A stretch of DNA of 64,000 nt, taken from assembly GCF_900188105.1 (NCBI RefSeq), contig NZ_FZNP01000004.1, positions 62,001 to 126,000 on the forward strand. The letters run 5' to 3'. The notes below the pieces were generated by a model. It worked only from the letters and a program-made list of their open reading frames with translations, made no database searches and was not told the DNA's origin. Positions 1 to 8,536 of this stretch are shown piece after piece. The stretch comes from Actinomadura mexicana. Its GTDB lineage: Bacteria > Actinomycetota > Actinomycetes > Streptosporangiales > Streptosporangiaceae. The first letter of the stretch is position 1. Each line of letters begins with the position of its first letter. Made by a program: the position numbers and the translations under genes.

Positions 1-363
1 GCCGCCCCTCGACGCAAGATTCACATACGATCGTTCGTATGTCTAGCTGGCCACCTCACGGTGCCATCCCTGGCCATGACGGGCGGCATGCCCCCAGTCG
101 GGCTCGATCGTGAGGCCGGATGGCGTCGCGGCGCACCGCCATGTCCGCCACCCCCCGTGGGGACTCGACTGGCGGCCGAGGTGACACGTGACCATCCCGC
201 GGCCACCCGAGAAACGTTCTGAGCGGGCAATCGGTACCTCGGCTGCAAGCACCGTCAGCCTGGGCGGACCCCCGATCTTCCCGAATCGTTATCGCGGTCC
301 TGATTTCGCTCGTTTTGCGGAACGACCGACATTTGTGATCGTCGGGCTAATACAGTGTGCCGG
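1..363. other. Non-coding left edge
   Basis: No convincing gene was seen. The only clear structure is the inverted repeat at 23-42. The right end carries a possible extended -10 (TACAGT at 351-356) seven bases before the ATG at 364, which would give a leaderless transcript of the next gene. Confidence 0.5.
23..42. promoter_or_regulatory. TetR-type inverted repeat
   Basis: Perfect 8-bp arms ACATACGA and TCGTATGT are separated by TCGT. The size and symmetry match operators of TetR-family repressors. It most likely serves a gene left of the window, because the nearest start to the right is more than 300 bp away. That it is bound is inference. Confidence 0.45.
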
Positions 364-1281
364 ATGACTCCCACTCCGATGGCGCGAAAGGCCGTCGCCG
401 TACTGGCGACGGCTTTCGTATGTGTGCCACTCGCCGCCGAAGCCGCCTCGGCTGCCGACACATTCCCGTCACAGGACGCCTGTGCGGTGACGAACAACAA
501 CACTCCCTTCGGCGACTGCGGTCCCTTCGTCCAGCTCTACGCGGAGAACTTCAACGGCGGCGACGTGCCCGCGGGCGCGTTCAACACGTGCGCCGGCGAC
601 GGAGACTTCCGCTGCGCCGGTCTGAAGACCAACTACCCGCACTACTACGACACGCTGGGTGCGTACCCCTCGGGCTGGCCGGACACCGCTACGAGTGGGG
701 CTGACGGGAACGGCGGCCGGACGTTCGGCGGGTACTACCGGCCGGAGAAGGCCGCGAGCGTTTACACGGCGTCCAACGGGGACGGCCAAATGCGGGTCCA
801 CATGACCTCCGACGGTTCCGTCAACTCCGTGGCCGCCATGGTTCCCCGCAAATGCATGAACCTGCGGTACGGGAAGTTCACCGAACGGTTCATCGTCCGC
901 ACCCGTGCCCCCGGGTTCAAGATGGCCCACCTGCGCTACACGCCGAACGAGGTGGACTACCCGGAGGCGGGCGGGAACTTCTCCAGCGACCCCGTGAGCG
1001 TCTTCACGCACGGCTTCAAGGAGTCCAACGCCGACGTGGCGCCCGGCACCGCATGGACCACGTGGCACACCTACTCGACGGAGATCGTGCCGGGCTCGTT
1101 GCGGTTCTACCTGGACGGCAAGCTGGTCAAGACTGTCAACGCCGACTTCCCCGAGGCGGCCGACTGGGTCCTCCAGAACGAGAGCGCGCTCGCCGGCGCC
1201 TACGCGGCGGCCGGGGCGTCGGTGGACATCGACACCACGTGGCTCACCTGCTACAAGTACGTGGCTCCCGCCTCGCGCTGA
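364..1281 (+). CDS. Secreted GH16-like glycan-active protein
   Basis: This exported protein of about 305 residues starts with a typical Sec signal peptide (basic MARKA, hydrophobic core, cleavage near AASAA-D). The mature part resembles the jelly-roll fold of glycoside hydrolase family 16 and related LamG proteins: a WHTYS...YLDGKLV segment near residues 235-255 and, near residue 200, NEVDYPE, which fits the GH16 ExDxxE catalytic motif. Several cysteines suggest disulfides. It probably cuts or binds an extracellular beta-glucan or similar polysaccharide. ATG 364 is preferred because a -10-like TACAGT lies 7 nt upstream (leaderless); GTG 355 and ATG 379 are alternatives. It has no operon partner. 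The substrate is unknown. Confidence 0.65.
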   Translation: MTPTPMARKAVAVLATAFVCVPLAAEAASAADTFPSQDACAVTNNNTPFGDCGPFVQLYAENFNGGDVPAGAFNTCAGDGDFRCAGLKTNYPHYYDTLGAYPSGWPDTATSGADGNGGRTFGGYYRPEKAASVYTASNGDGQMRVHMTSDGSVNSVAAMVPRKCMNLRYGKFTERFIVRTRAPGFKMAHLRYTPNEVDYPEAGGNFSSDPVSVFTHGFKESNADVAPGTAWTTWHTYSTEIVPGSLRFYLDGKLVKTVNADFPEAADWVLQNESALAGAYAAAGASVDIDTTWLTCYKYVAPASR

Positions 1282-1596
1282 TCCGCACCGCGCCCGGGTG
1301 GATCATCCGGGTACGGCGAACGAGGAGAAGATCGCGGGCGCGGAAGGTCTCGCGACGCGTGCGAACGTGGAGGGGCTGGTGCTTCACCCCTGGTGGTCCC
1401 GGCGGTCCTGAAGGACGGCTTCGGCTTCCGGGTGGAGCCCGGCCCCTCCTGCACGACCGGGACGTGCCCGAGCGCCGCGGCTCCTGGCGCTGATCACCGT
1501 CCGCCACAGGACGTTCGGTGGTGCCAGGGCTGTGGTCCCTTGATCGCGTAGACGGCTACCCTCCGCTCAGGCGATGCTTCCGAACAGGGAGGCCAG
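1282..1596. other. Intergenic, no gene seen
   Basis: Short open frames here have no recognisable product. A weak inverted repeat CCCGG/CCGGG at 1293-1311, just after the GH16-like gene, could act as a terminator. The end holds the ribosome site GGGAGG for the next gene. Confidence 0.4.
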
Positions 1597-2553
1597 ATGC
1601 GAGCAGTTGTCTACGACAGGTACGGCTCGACGGATTCACTCCGGGTGGAGGACGTGCCGACGCCATCGCCGGCTCCGAAGCAGGTCCTCGTACGCGTGGT
1701 GGCGACCTCGATCAATCTGTCGGATTGGGAGACCTTACGCGGCGCACCGTCGTACTCGCGGATCGGTGGGCTGCGAAGGCCCGCGCGCAGAACGCTCGGC
1801 TCGGACATCGCCGGGCGGGTGGAGGCCGTGGGCTCGGAGGTGTCTCGCTTCCGTGTAGGAGATGAGGTGTACGGCGACAACCTCGATCTGAAGGGAGGCT
1901 TCGCCGAGTTCGCCGTGGCACCCGAGTCGGCCCTCGCCCACAAGCCGAAGCATCTGACCTTCGCCGAGGCGTCCACGATTCCGCAGGCGGGCGCGATCGC
2001 GTTGCAGGGGACGGCCCCCGCCGGCGAGGGGCGCCGGATACTGATCAACGGTGCCGGTGGCGGCTCGGGTTCCTTCGCGATTCAGTTGGCCAGACGCGCC
2101 GGCGCCCATGTGACCGGTGTCGACAACGCCGGCAAGCTCGACTTCATGCGGTCGTTGGGCGCCGACGAGGTCATCGACTACCGGAGGCGGGACTTCGCCC
2201 GGACCGGCGAGCGGTACGACCTCGTGCTCGATCTCGTCGCCTCCCGCTCGCCGCTCGCCTGCGGGCGGGCGCTGGCCCGCGGCGGCCGGTACTGGTGTGT
2301 GGGCGGCTCCGTGCCGATCCTGCTCGGCATCGCGACGGCCGGCTCGATCGCCGGCCGACTCGCCGGGCGGAGAATGGGAGTTCTCGTGGTGCGTCCGGGG
2401 CCCGCGAGGTTCGAGCCGCTCGCCGACCTCTGCATCGCCGGCGAAATCGCCATCCGTATCGACCGCACTTTCGCGCTCGACGACGTACCCGAGGCGCTGC
2501 GCCACGTCGGCGAAGGACATGCCCGCGGCAAGATAGTCGTGCAGATCTCCTAA
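1597..2553 (+). CDS. Zinc-free MDR oxidoreductase (quinone reductase-like)
   Basis: This 318-residue medium-chain dehydrogenase/reductase has an N-terminal GroES-like domain (about 1-120, with GSDIAGRVEAVG) and a Rossmann domain with the glycine-rich motif NGAGGGSGSFAIQLA near residue 150. The catalytic zinc ligands of alcohol dehydrogenases are absent, as in quinone oxidoreductase/enoyl reductase members, so it likely uses NADPH to reduce quinones or enones. ATG 1597 follows GGGAGG at good spacing. It stands alone on this strand; no physiological substrate can be inferred. Confidence 0.8.
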   Translation: MRAVVYDRYGSTDSLRVEDVPTPSPAPKQVLVRVVATSINLSDWETLRGAPSYSRIGGLRRPARRTLGSDIAGRVEAVGSEVSRFRVGDEVYGDNLDLKGGFAEFAVAPESALAHKPKHLTFAEASTIPQAGAIALQGTAPAGEGRRILINGAGGGSGSFAIQLARRAGAHVTGVDNAGKLDFMRSLGADEVIDYRRRDFARTGERYDLVLDLVASRSPLACGRALARGGRYWCVGGSVPILLGIATAGSIAGRLAGRRMGVLVVRPGPARFEPLADLCIAGEIAIRIDRTFALDDVPEALRHVGEGHARGKIVVQIS

Positions 2554-2812
2554 CGCAGGGGACGGCCGAGATACCGCAGAGAGGCACCGCACCAGGAGCG
2601 TAGGTGAGCACACCGCCCTTCATGGGACGCCCGGCCGACGGCGCAGCGCGTCCCACCTGCCATGCCGTCGGTCGGCGCCGGACAGTCGTCCCTTTGCGTC
2701 TTCGTCCGCGGATCTACGCCCAGGCCCGCGGTCGCGGGGAGTGGTGTCGTTCGTGGGACTGGGCCGGGTGACTCGTTGCGGGCCGGTCCTGGTGCGTCAC
2801 CTGCCCGTCGTG

Positions 2813-4972
2813 CTAACGGGCTCTGATCTGGTCCAGCAGGGCCAGTGTGCGCTGGTGCCAGTGATGGTCACCGGTCTCCTGGTAAGCGGTGGCCGCCTTC
2901 TCGATCGCCGCCGCGGCTTCGTCCGGCCGGCCCGCCGTGTGCCGGGCCAGGCCCAGCCCGTGCCACGCCGTGGCTTCGCCGTATCGGTCACCGGCCTGGC
3001 GGAAGATCTCTGTGGCGTCGGTGTGGGCCGTGATCGCTTCGTCCAGCCGCCCGGTCTGCTTGAGGGCGCTGCCGAGGTTGTTGACGGCCAGGGCTTCGCG
3101 GCGCCGGTCTCCGGCCTGGCGGAAGATCTGGGCGGCTTCGGTGAGCAGGGTGATCGCTTCCTCGAACCGCTGCACGTCGCGCAAGGCGCTGCCGAGGTTG
3201 TTCAAAGCCAGGCCTTCGCGGTGCCGGTCTCCGGCCTGGCGGTAGATGGCGGCGGCGTCGGTGTATGCGGTGATGGCCTCTTCGTACCGTTGCCGGCTGA
3301 GCAGGGCGCTGCCGAGGTTGTTCAGCGCCCGGCCTTCACCGAGCCGATCGTCGTTCTGGCGGCAGATGGCGGCGGCGTCGGTGTGCGCGGTGACGGCCTC
3401 CTCGAACCGCTGGAGATGGCGGTACGCGGCGCCGAGCGCGTTGAGCGCGTCGGCTTGGGCGGACTGATCTCCGGTCTGCCGCGCGGCACGCAGGGCCAGA
3501 GTGGACAGCTGAAGTGTGTCGGCGGTGCGGTGTCGCAGATCCAGGTACTCGGCCAAAGCCAGGGCGATGTGGCGGGTGACGTCGGGATGGCCGGTCTCGG
3601 CGGCCGTTCCCGCCGCGGCGATGAGGTTGGGCAGTTCGACGTCCAGCCAGACCAGCGCGTCGCCTCGTCCGGTGAACATCCGCTTGCGATCGCGGGTGGT
3701 GGGGTGGAGCTGATGGCCGGCGTCGACCGCGCCGGCCCGGTAGTGCCCGAGCAACCGTGCGAGCGCGCCGTCGTGCTCCCCGGCTTCAGCTGGTCCGAGG
3801 GCGGTGACGAAAGTGCGCACCGGGTCGCGCAGACGCCACCACCCGTACGGCTGCCCCACCTCCACGAGGGACATCCGGGCCAGGGCCTCCGCCGTGGCCA
3901 GGGCTTCGGCGGCGGGCAGGCCTGTCAGGGCGGAGAGGGCGGCGGTGGAGATCTGGGGTCCGGGGTTGAGGGGGATCATCCGCAGCGCCCGCTGCTGGAT
4001 GCCGGTGAGGTGCTCGTAGAGATCGTGCAGCCGGTCGTCGACGTCGGGCAGGCTGTGCCCGCCAGTGGCGTCCACCGGCTCTGTCGCAGGCGGTCCGTCA
4101 GTGGGGGGCTCGGGGAGCAGTCCTTCGGGCAGGTAGCCGGAGCGGACGCCCAGGCGCCATCCGTGGGCGAGAACGGCCAGGTTCGCCAGTGCGATGGCGG
4201 TGAGCGGCAGCAGGGTCCGGGGTGCGGGATCGTCGCCGATGTCCTCGCGGTAGCGGTCGAGGCGGTCGGCCAGAGCTTGTTCGAAAGCGGACTGGTCGTC
4301 GTCGAGCAGCACCCGCAACAGGTGCTGGTCGGGAGTCAGCGGCCGGGCCGCGTCCAGCCGGAGCGCGGCGCGGACGCGTGCCTGGCGGTCGGGTTTGACG
4401 ACCAGCGGGGGTTGGTCGCCGTCGACGAGGTAGTCGGCCAGCGCGTCCATCTCGGCCAGCGCGGCCGCGGGTTCGGTGGGCGAGCCGTGGATCTCGGGCG
4501 CGACGTCGAACTTGAGGACCAGGTTTCGACGCCACGGCACCTCGAAGGCGCTGCTGATCAGGCAAAGCGCGAACGACCGGACCCACTCGGCGACCGGCGG
4601 CGTCTGTGGCTCGTCCATGGAGTAGGACGTTTCGGGGCTGGTGAGCTTCGTGGTGCCATACCGAGCGGTCAGAACGGGGAAGTCGACCTCGAAATCGCCG
4701 TTGGGCCAGAGCTTGCGGTCAAGGACCGCCGCCGCGCACTCCGCCGCGTTCCGCAGGGCGGCGCGCGCCAGAGGTCCCGAAAGCGCAGGGTCGAACCAGG
4801 CGCAGGCCGCGACATGGTCCAGGAGTTCATCGCAGGTCTCCGCGAACGCTTCGAAAGCGTATTCGTGACCCCAGCGCATCCTGTGCCAACGCGCGAAGGT
4901 CCGATCCTCGATGTCGGTGAGCGCCTGGTCGATGAGCGGCCTTTCGACCTGGTGACACGGAACTTGGTACAC
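2813..4972 (-). CDS. Imm49-like / winged-helix / TPR fusion protein
   Basis: This 719-residue protein has three parts. Residues 1-280 resemble the immunity-49 (Imm49) family found in actinobacterial polymorphic-toxin contexts: an all-helical body ending in the characteristic LLRVLLDDDQSAFEQAL and SGYLPEGLL segments. Residues 310-430 look like the winged-helix/arm region that follows the NTPase in STAND regulators (WWRLRDPVRTF). Residues 460-715 hold six or so tetratricopeptide repeats of about 40 residues with LNNLGSAL signatures. No P-loop NTPase is present between the parts. Translation starts at a GTG after AAGGA. No toxin gene is adjacent. The domain parsing is by eye; a role in protein-protein interaction or toxin protection is inference. 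Confidence 0.6.
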   Translation of the reverse strand: MYQVPCHQVERPLIDQALTDIEDRTFARWHRMRWGHEYAFEAFAETCDELLDHVAACAWFDPALSGPLARAALRNAAECAAAVLDRKLWPNGDFEVDFPVLTARYGTTKLTSPETSYSMDEPQTPPVAEWVRSFALCLISSAFEVPWRRNLVLKFDVAPEIHGSPTEPAAALAEMDALADYLVDGDQPPLVVKPDRQARVRAALRLDAARPLTPDQHLLRVLLDDDQSAFEQALADRLDRYREDIGDDPAPRTLLPLTAIALANLAVLAHGWRLGVRSGYLPEGLLPEPPTDGPPATEPVDATGGHSLPDVDDRLHDLYEHLTGIQQRALRMIPLNPGPQISTAALSALTGLPAAEALATAEALARMSLVEVGQPYGWWRLRDPVRTFVTALGPAEAGEHDGALARLLGHYRAGAVDAGHQLHPTTRDRKRMFTGRGDALVWLDVELPNLIAAAGTAAETGHPDVTRHIALALAEYLDLRHRTADTLQLSTLALRAARQTGDQSAQADALNALGAAYRHLQRFEEAVTAHTDAAAICRQNDDRLGEGRALNNLGSALLSRQRYEEAITAYTDAAAIYRQAGDRHREGLALNNLGSALRDVQRFEEAITLLTEAAQIFRQAGDRRREALAVNNLGSALKQTGRLDEAITAHTDATEIFRQAGDRYGEATAWHGLGLARHTAGRPDEAAAAIEKAATAYQETGDHHWHQRTLALLDQIRAR
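2985..3465 (-). repeat. 120-bp tandem TPR-coding repeats
   Basis: A block within the Imm49/TPR gene repeats with an exact 120-bp period. For example, GCCGAGGTTGTT recurs at about 3071, 3191 and 3311, with a degenerate copy at 3431. Each unit encodes one 40-residue TPR. The near-identity points to recent internal duplication, and copy number may vary between strains. Confidence 0.8.
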
Positions 4973-5272
4973 GGGTGAGGTTCCTTGCTCTCGTCTGTGC
5001 AGCGTGGTTCAGCCGGTCGCCCTGTTTTAGGGGCGTCGTTCGGGAAGTCGTCTTCTACGTCGGCGTGGTCTCGACTGCCGTAAAAGAATTGTCGCGCCGG
5101 GGCGAACCACAGGCGGGCGCTGCGTCGAGAGGCGTTGTTCGATGCCGCCCGCGCCGACCTCCCCGGCGGCTCTTCGGGTCATGACAGCTCCAGTGATCGA
5201 GGACTTCGGTCGAATGACTCTTCGGATGCGCGGTGGACCGACCTCGGACAAACGCGCGTTCGCGGGCCGTGT
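4973..5272. other. Intergenic, no gene seen
   Basis: Upstream region of the Imm49/TPR gene and downstream region of the tetR-type gene. It contains the AAGGA ribosome site just right of 4972 but no other supported feature. Confidence 0.4.
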
Positions 5273-5854
5273 TCAGCGCGGACGGACTCCGTCGATGGCG
5301 ATCGCCAGCAGGTGGTCTGCTTCGGAGGGTCCGTCGGCTTCGCGCTCGCTGGCCAGGGAGATGGCGCCGACGAGTTTCAGGAGATGGACGATGGTGATCT
5401 CCGGGCGTACGGCGTCGGCCGCCCGCGCGCGGGTGAGAAGTCGCTCGCCCGCGTTGACGATCATTTCGTGGCAGGTGCCGCCGAGCGTCGGGTCGCCGCC
5501 GTCGCGCGTCAGTGAGGCGCTCAGGCCGCGGTTGGCCGCGGCGTGGGCGCCGACGGCGCGGAGCCAGGTGAACAGGGCTTCTCCCGGGTCAGCGGTGGTG
5601 GCCAGGGCCTCGGCCTGGGCGCAGAGTGCCGCGACTCGGTCTCTGAAGACCGCTTCCAGGAGTGCCCAACGCGTGGGGAAGTGCCGGTGCAGGGTGGCGG
5701 AGCCGACTCCGGCACGCCGGGCGATCTCCTCCAGAGACGCCTCGGCGCCGCGCTCGGCGATGAGGGCCTCCGCGGCGGCCACGATCCGGCCGATGTTGCG
5801 GCGGGCGTCGGCACGCAGCTGCTGCCCGGGCGGCGTGTCGGCGTCCTGCGGCAT
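5273..5854 (-). CDS. TetR-family repressor
   Basis: This 193-residue regulator has an N-terminal helix-turn-helix (about residues 20-65; SLEEIARRAGVGSATLHRHFPTR) and an all-helical ligand domain of the type often annotated TetR_C-like in SACE_7040-type repressors. ATG 5854 follows AGGAG. It diverges from the NmrA-like gene with a 119-bp gap that holds an inverted repeat, so it most likely represses itself and that neighbour. The ligand is unknown, probably a small toxic or redox-active compound, since NmrA-like reductases are common targets of such repressors. Confidence 0.85.
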   Translation of the reverse strand: MPQDADTPPGQQLRADARRNIGRIVAAAEALIAERGAEASLEEIARRAGVGSATLHRHFPTRWALLEAVFRDRVAALCAQAEALATTADPGEALFTWLRAVGAHAAANRGLSASLTRDGGDPTLGGTCHEMIVNAGERLLTRARAADAVRPEITIVHLLKLVGAISLASEREADGPSEADHLLAIAIDGVRPR

Positions 5855-5899
5855 GTGCGGCTCCTGACTGCTTGCTAAACGGGGTGGTCCCCCATATCG

Positions 5900-5911
5900 T
5901 AGCGGACGCTA
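5900..5911. promoter_or_regulatory. Operator-like repeat between tetR and nmrA-like genes
   Basis: TAGCG-GA-CGCTA forms a perfect 5+5 bp inverted repeat in the middle of the divergent intergenic region. A related half-site GCTAAAC lies at about 5874-5880. Its position suits repression of both promoters by the adjacent TetR protein (inference). Confidence 0.45.
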
Positions 5912-5973
5912 ACTGGAGGGACACCCCACTTATGGGGCGGGTGCCCTTCCGCGACTTCACGCGAGGAGAGACA

Positions 5974-6900
5974 GTGGCACCGACGAACAAGACCGTCGCG
6001 GTGGTGGGAGCGACCGGGTCGCAGGGAGGGGCCGTGACACGTCACTTGCTGCGCGACGGCTGGCGGGTGCGGGCCCTCACTCGGGATCCGGACGCGGCCC
6101 CTGCCCGGGCGCTGGAGCGGGCCGGTGCGCAGGTCGTGCGGGCGCGGATGGAGGACGTCGCCTCCCTGACCGCCGCGGCCGAGGGCGCGTGGGGGCTGTT
6201 CAGCGTGCAGCCCACGGTCGGCTCGCCGGGCACCGCCCCGGACTTCACCACCGAGGACGAGGTGCGCTGGGGCGTGAACGTCGCCGAAGCCGCGCGGGCC
6301 GCCGCCGTCGGACACCTGGTGTTCACCTCGGTCGCCGGCGCGGACCGCCATCTCAGCGAGAAGGTACCGGTGAACCTGGTCGGCAAGTGGCGGATCGAGC
6401 AGCACATCGCCGACCTCGGCCTTCCCGCGACGATCCTGCGACCGGTCTCCTTCATGGAGAACTTCACCGGCGGCTATGCGCTGCGGAACGGCACCCTGGC
6501 CAGCGGAGTCGCACCGGACACCGTCCAGCAGCTCATCGCCGTGGACGACGTCGGCGCCATCGCCGCGTCGGCCTTCGCCAAGCCGCAGGAGTGGATCGGC
6601 CGGGCGGTCTCCCTAGCCGCCGAAGAGCTCACCCCGGTCCAGGTCGCCGAGGCCATCGGAACGGCGCTGGGGATCTCGCTGCCTTACGTCCAGATCCCGC
6701 TCGAAACGATCCGGAACGTCAGCGAGGACTTCGCCTACGCCAACCAATGGCTCAACGAACTCGGCTACCGCACGGATATCGCCGCCACCCGGCGCATCCA
6801 CCCCGCCGCGATGGACTTCGACACCTGGTTGGAACGCACCGGCGCAACCAAGATCGCCTCGTTTCTGGAGGGCGCGCACACCGTCGGCCAGGGTGCGTGA
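5974..6900 (+). CDS. NmrA-like NAD(P)-binding protein
   Basis: This 308-residue atypical short-chain dehydrogenase has the NmrA/HSCARG-type dinucleotide motif VVGATGSQGG at residues 9-18. ALTRDP after strand two is the position that selects NADP. The catalytic YxxxK of classical SDRs is replaced by the NmrA-like arrangement, so it may sense redox state or reduce quinone-like compounds. GTG 5974 is chosen over an upstream ATG at 5872 because GAGGAG lies at ideal spacing and homology starts there. It is divergent from, and probably controlled by, the TetR gene. Confidence 0.8.
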   Translation: MAPTNKTVAVVGATGSQGGAVTRHLLRDGWRVRALTRDPDAAPARALERAGAQVVRARMEDVASLTAAAEGAWGLFSVQPTVGSPGTAPDFTTEDEVRWGVNVAEAARAAAVGHLVFTSVAGADRHLSEKVPVNLVGKWRIEQHIADLGLPATILRPVSFMENFTGGYALRNGTLASGVAPDTVQQLIAVDDVGAIAASAFAKPQEWIGRAVSLAAEELTPVQVAEAIGTALGISLPYVQIPLETIRNVSEDFAYANQWLNELGYRTDIAATRRIHPAAMDFDTWLERTGATKIASFLEGAHTVGQGA

Positions 6901-7057
6901 GCGCTCGCCTGCCCGACCTCGACTGCAGGGGCGGCCGGGCCGAGTCGTGGCGGATGGAGGAATCGCGCCGCGTGTGCGTCCACACGGAAGGGTCTTGGAC
7001 GCCGTGGAGGACCGTGCCGAGGAGCGGCCGCGGTAGCCGCAGGCGTGGGCCGTCCGC

Positions 7058-8353
7058 TCATCGGCCGTTGGGGGCATCGCCGTTGGCGGGGCCGTTGGCG
7101 GGGCCGTTGGCGGGGCGGCCCGGCTGGTGGAGGGGGAGCCGCAGTGTGAACCGGGTGCCGGGCGAGTGATCGGCGATGTGCAGGTCGCCGTGGTGGCTCT
7201 GGGCGATCTGGCGGGCGATGGCCAGGCCCAGGCCGGTGCCTCCGGGATCGGAACTGCGGGCGTCGCGACCCCGGTAGAAACGGCCGAAGACCTTCTCGCG
7301 TTCGTCGGCGGGGATGCCGGGGCCGTCGTCGGTGACGTTCAACACCGCCTCCCCGTGCTCCTGGAAGACCGCGACGTCGATGTGGGTTCGGGCGTGGCGT
7401 TCAGCGTTGTCGAGCAGGTTGTTCAGCAGGCGGGTCAGCCGGACGGGCGAGGCGTCCACGACGACGCCGGCTTCGACCGTGACGGAGACGGTGACGTCCG
7501 GAGGCCCGAGGCCCTGGGTGCGGCGGTCGGTCTCGGTCCGGGTGAGGTGCGCCAGGTCGACCTCCCGTGTCCGCAAGGGGGCATTGGCCTCCAGCCGTGC
7601 CAGTTCCAGCAGGTCGGCGACGATGTCGCCGATACGCTCGGCGTCGTACAGCGCGGCGTGCAGGATCTTGCGGGAATCGGCGTCGGGGTCGGCGAGGGCG
7701 GCCTCCAGACGCGTCCGCAGCCCGGCGAGCGGACCGCGCAGATCGTGGGAGGTGTCGGCGACCACCTGCCGCTGGTACCGCAACGCCTGCTGTGCCGCCA
7801 CCGCGGCCCGGCGCTCGCGTTTCTGCGCACGCCGCAGCCGTTGGTTGACCTCCTGCAGCTCGCGCGCCCGCACGAACAACTCGGCCTCGATCGCTCGTGT
7901 CCGCGCGGCCAGCGCCTGCTGCGGCTTGATGTCGCTGTCGGCCTCGCGCAGCCCCTGGATGAACCCGGTCACCTCCTCCACCCGGTTGACGACCAGCGCC
8001 ACCCGTCCGTCCGGCCCCAGCACCGGGGCGTTGAGGATGGTCCAGTACCGCTCATGGAAGACTCCGGGCCGTTCCGGCTCCTCGGTGTCATAGCGTTGCA
8101 ACGGCATGGTGTCGACCTCGGCCGTGTCCACCACCCGTTCCAGCGACGCGCGCAACTGGTCGGCGCTGCGCCCCGACGCCCCGCCCGGGAACACCTCGAA
8201 CAGGTTCCGGCCGACCACCTGCTCCCGCGACCATCCCGTCAGTCGCTCATAGGCGCCGTTCACCGCGACGTAGACCCAAGCGGACGACAGGATCGAAACC
8301 GCCACCGGCGACGCCTCAAAGATCGCCGAAAAGTCGACTTCGGACACCTTCAT
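7058..8353 (-). CDS. PAS-domain sensor histidine kinase
   Basis: This 431-residue, apparently soluble kinase has an N-terminal PAS domain (about 8-130), a coiled-coil linker (150-205), a HisKA dimerisation domain with the phospho-acceptor His in ADTSHDLRGPL near 215, and a HATPase domain (about 310-415) with the N box LLDNAERHA, G1 DDGPGI and G2 GGTGLGLA. There are no membrane segments, so the signal is cytoplasmic. No response regulator is adjacent, making it an orphan kinase. The C-terminus is a low-complexity PANG repeat. A kinase of this class would phosphorylate an unlinked regulator. Confidence 0.85.
   Translation of the reverse strand: MKVSEVDFSAIFEASPVAVSILSSAWVYVAVNGAYERLTGWSREQVVGRNLFEVFPGGASGRSADQLRASLERVVDTAEVDTMPLQRYDTEEPERPGVFHERYWTILNAPVLGPDGRVALVVNRVEEVTGFIQGLREADSDIKPQQALAARTRAIEAELFVRARELQEVNQRLRRAQKRERRAAVAAQQALRYQRQVVADTSHDLRGPLAGLRTRLEAALADPDADSRKILHAALYDAERIGDIVADLLELARLEANAPLRTREVDLAHLTRTETDRRTQGLGPPDVTVSVTVEAGVVVDASPVRLTRLLNNLLDNAERHARTHIDVAVFQEHGEAVLNVTDDGPGIPADEREKVFGRFYRGRDARSSDPGGTGLGLAIARQIAQSHHGDLHIADHSPGTRFTLRLPLHQPGRPANGPANGPANGDAPNGR
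7080..7115 (-). repeat. 12-bp triplicate coding the PANG tail
   Basis: CCGTTGGCGGGG is present three times in direct tandem and encodes (PANG)3 at the C-terminus of the histidine kinase. It is a coding minisatellite that may vary in length without shifting frame. Confidence 0.85.
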
Positions 8354-8536
8354 CCCTTATCCACACTGCGGGCAACGGATGCCCAACAAAGAGTCGAAAT
8401 ACCCCCAAGCCGGCCCCGAGGGCCCGGCGCAGCGCGGCCGCACTGCGCCCGACACGCCCGCCCGGATTCGAGCCCGCATCGCGGCCGCCGTCGGTGCGCG
8501 GATCCTCCCCTTCGTCGACATCGCGGCGGATCTCGG

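Noticed and set aside
1300..1500. Possible pseudogene after the GH16-like gene
   Set aside because: Short protein-like stretches occur in two frames, but no family could be recognised and no start or end is clear.
2741..4978. A 745-codon open frame on the plus strand opposite the Imm49/TPR gene
   Set aside because: It is an antisense shadow created by high GC at third positions; its residues are low-complexity (Gly, Val, Arg, Gln) and match no family, while the minus strand encodes clear TPRs.
7127..8536. Long open frame running from within the histidine kinase region into the hydrolase
   Set aside because: The first 470 codons are antisense to the kinase and have no domain features; only the part after 8537 reads as a hydrolase.
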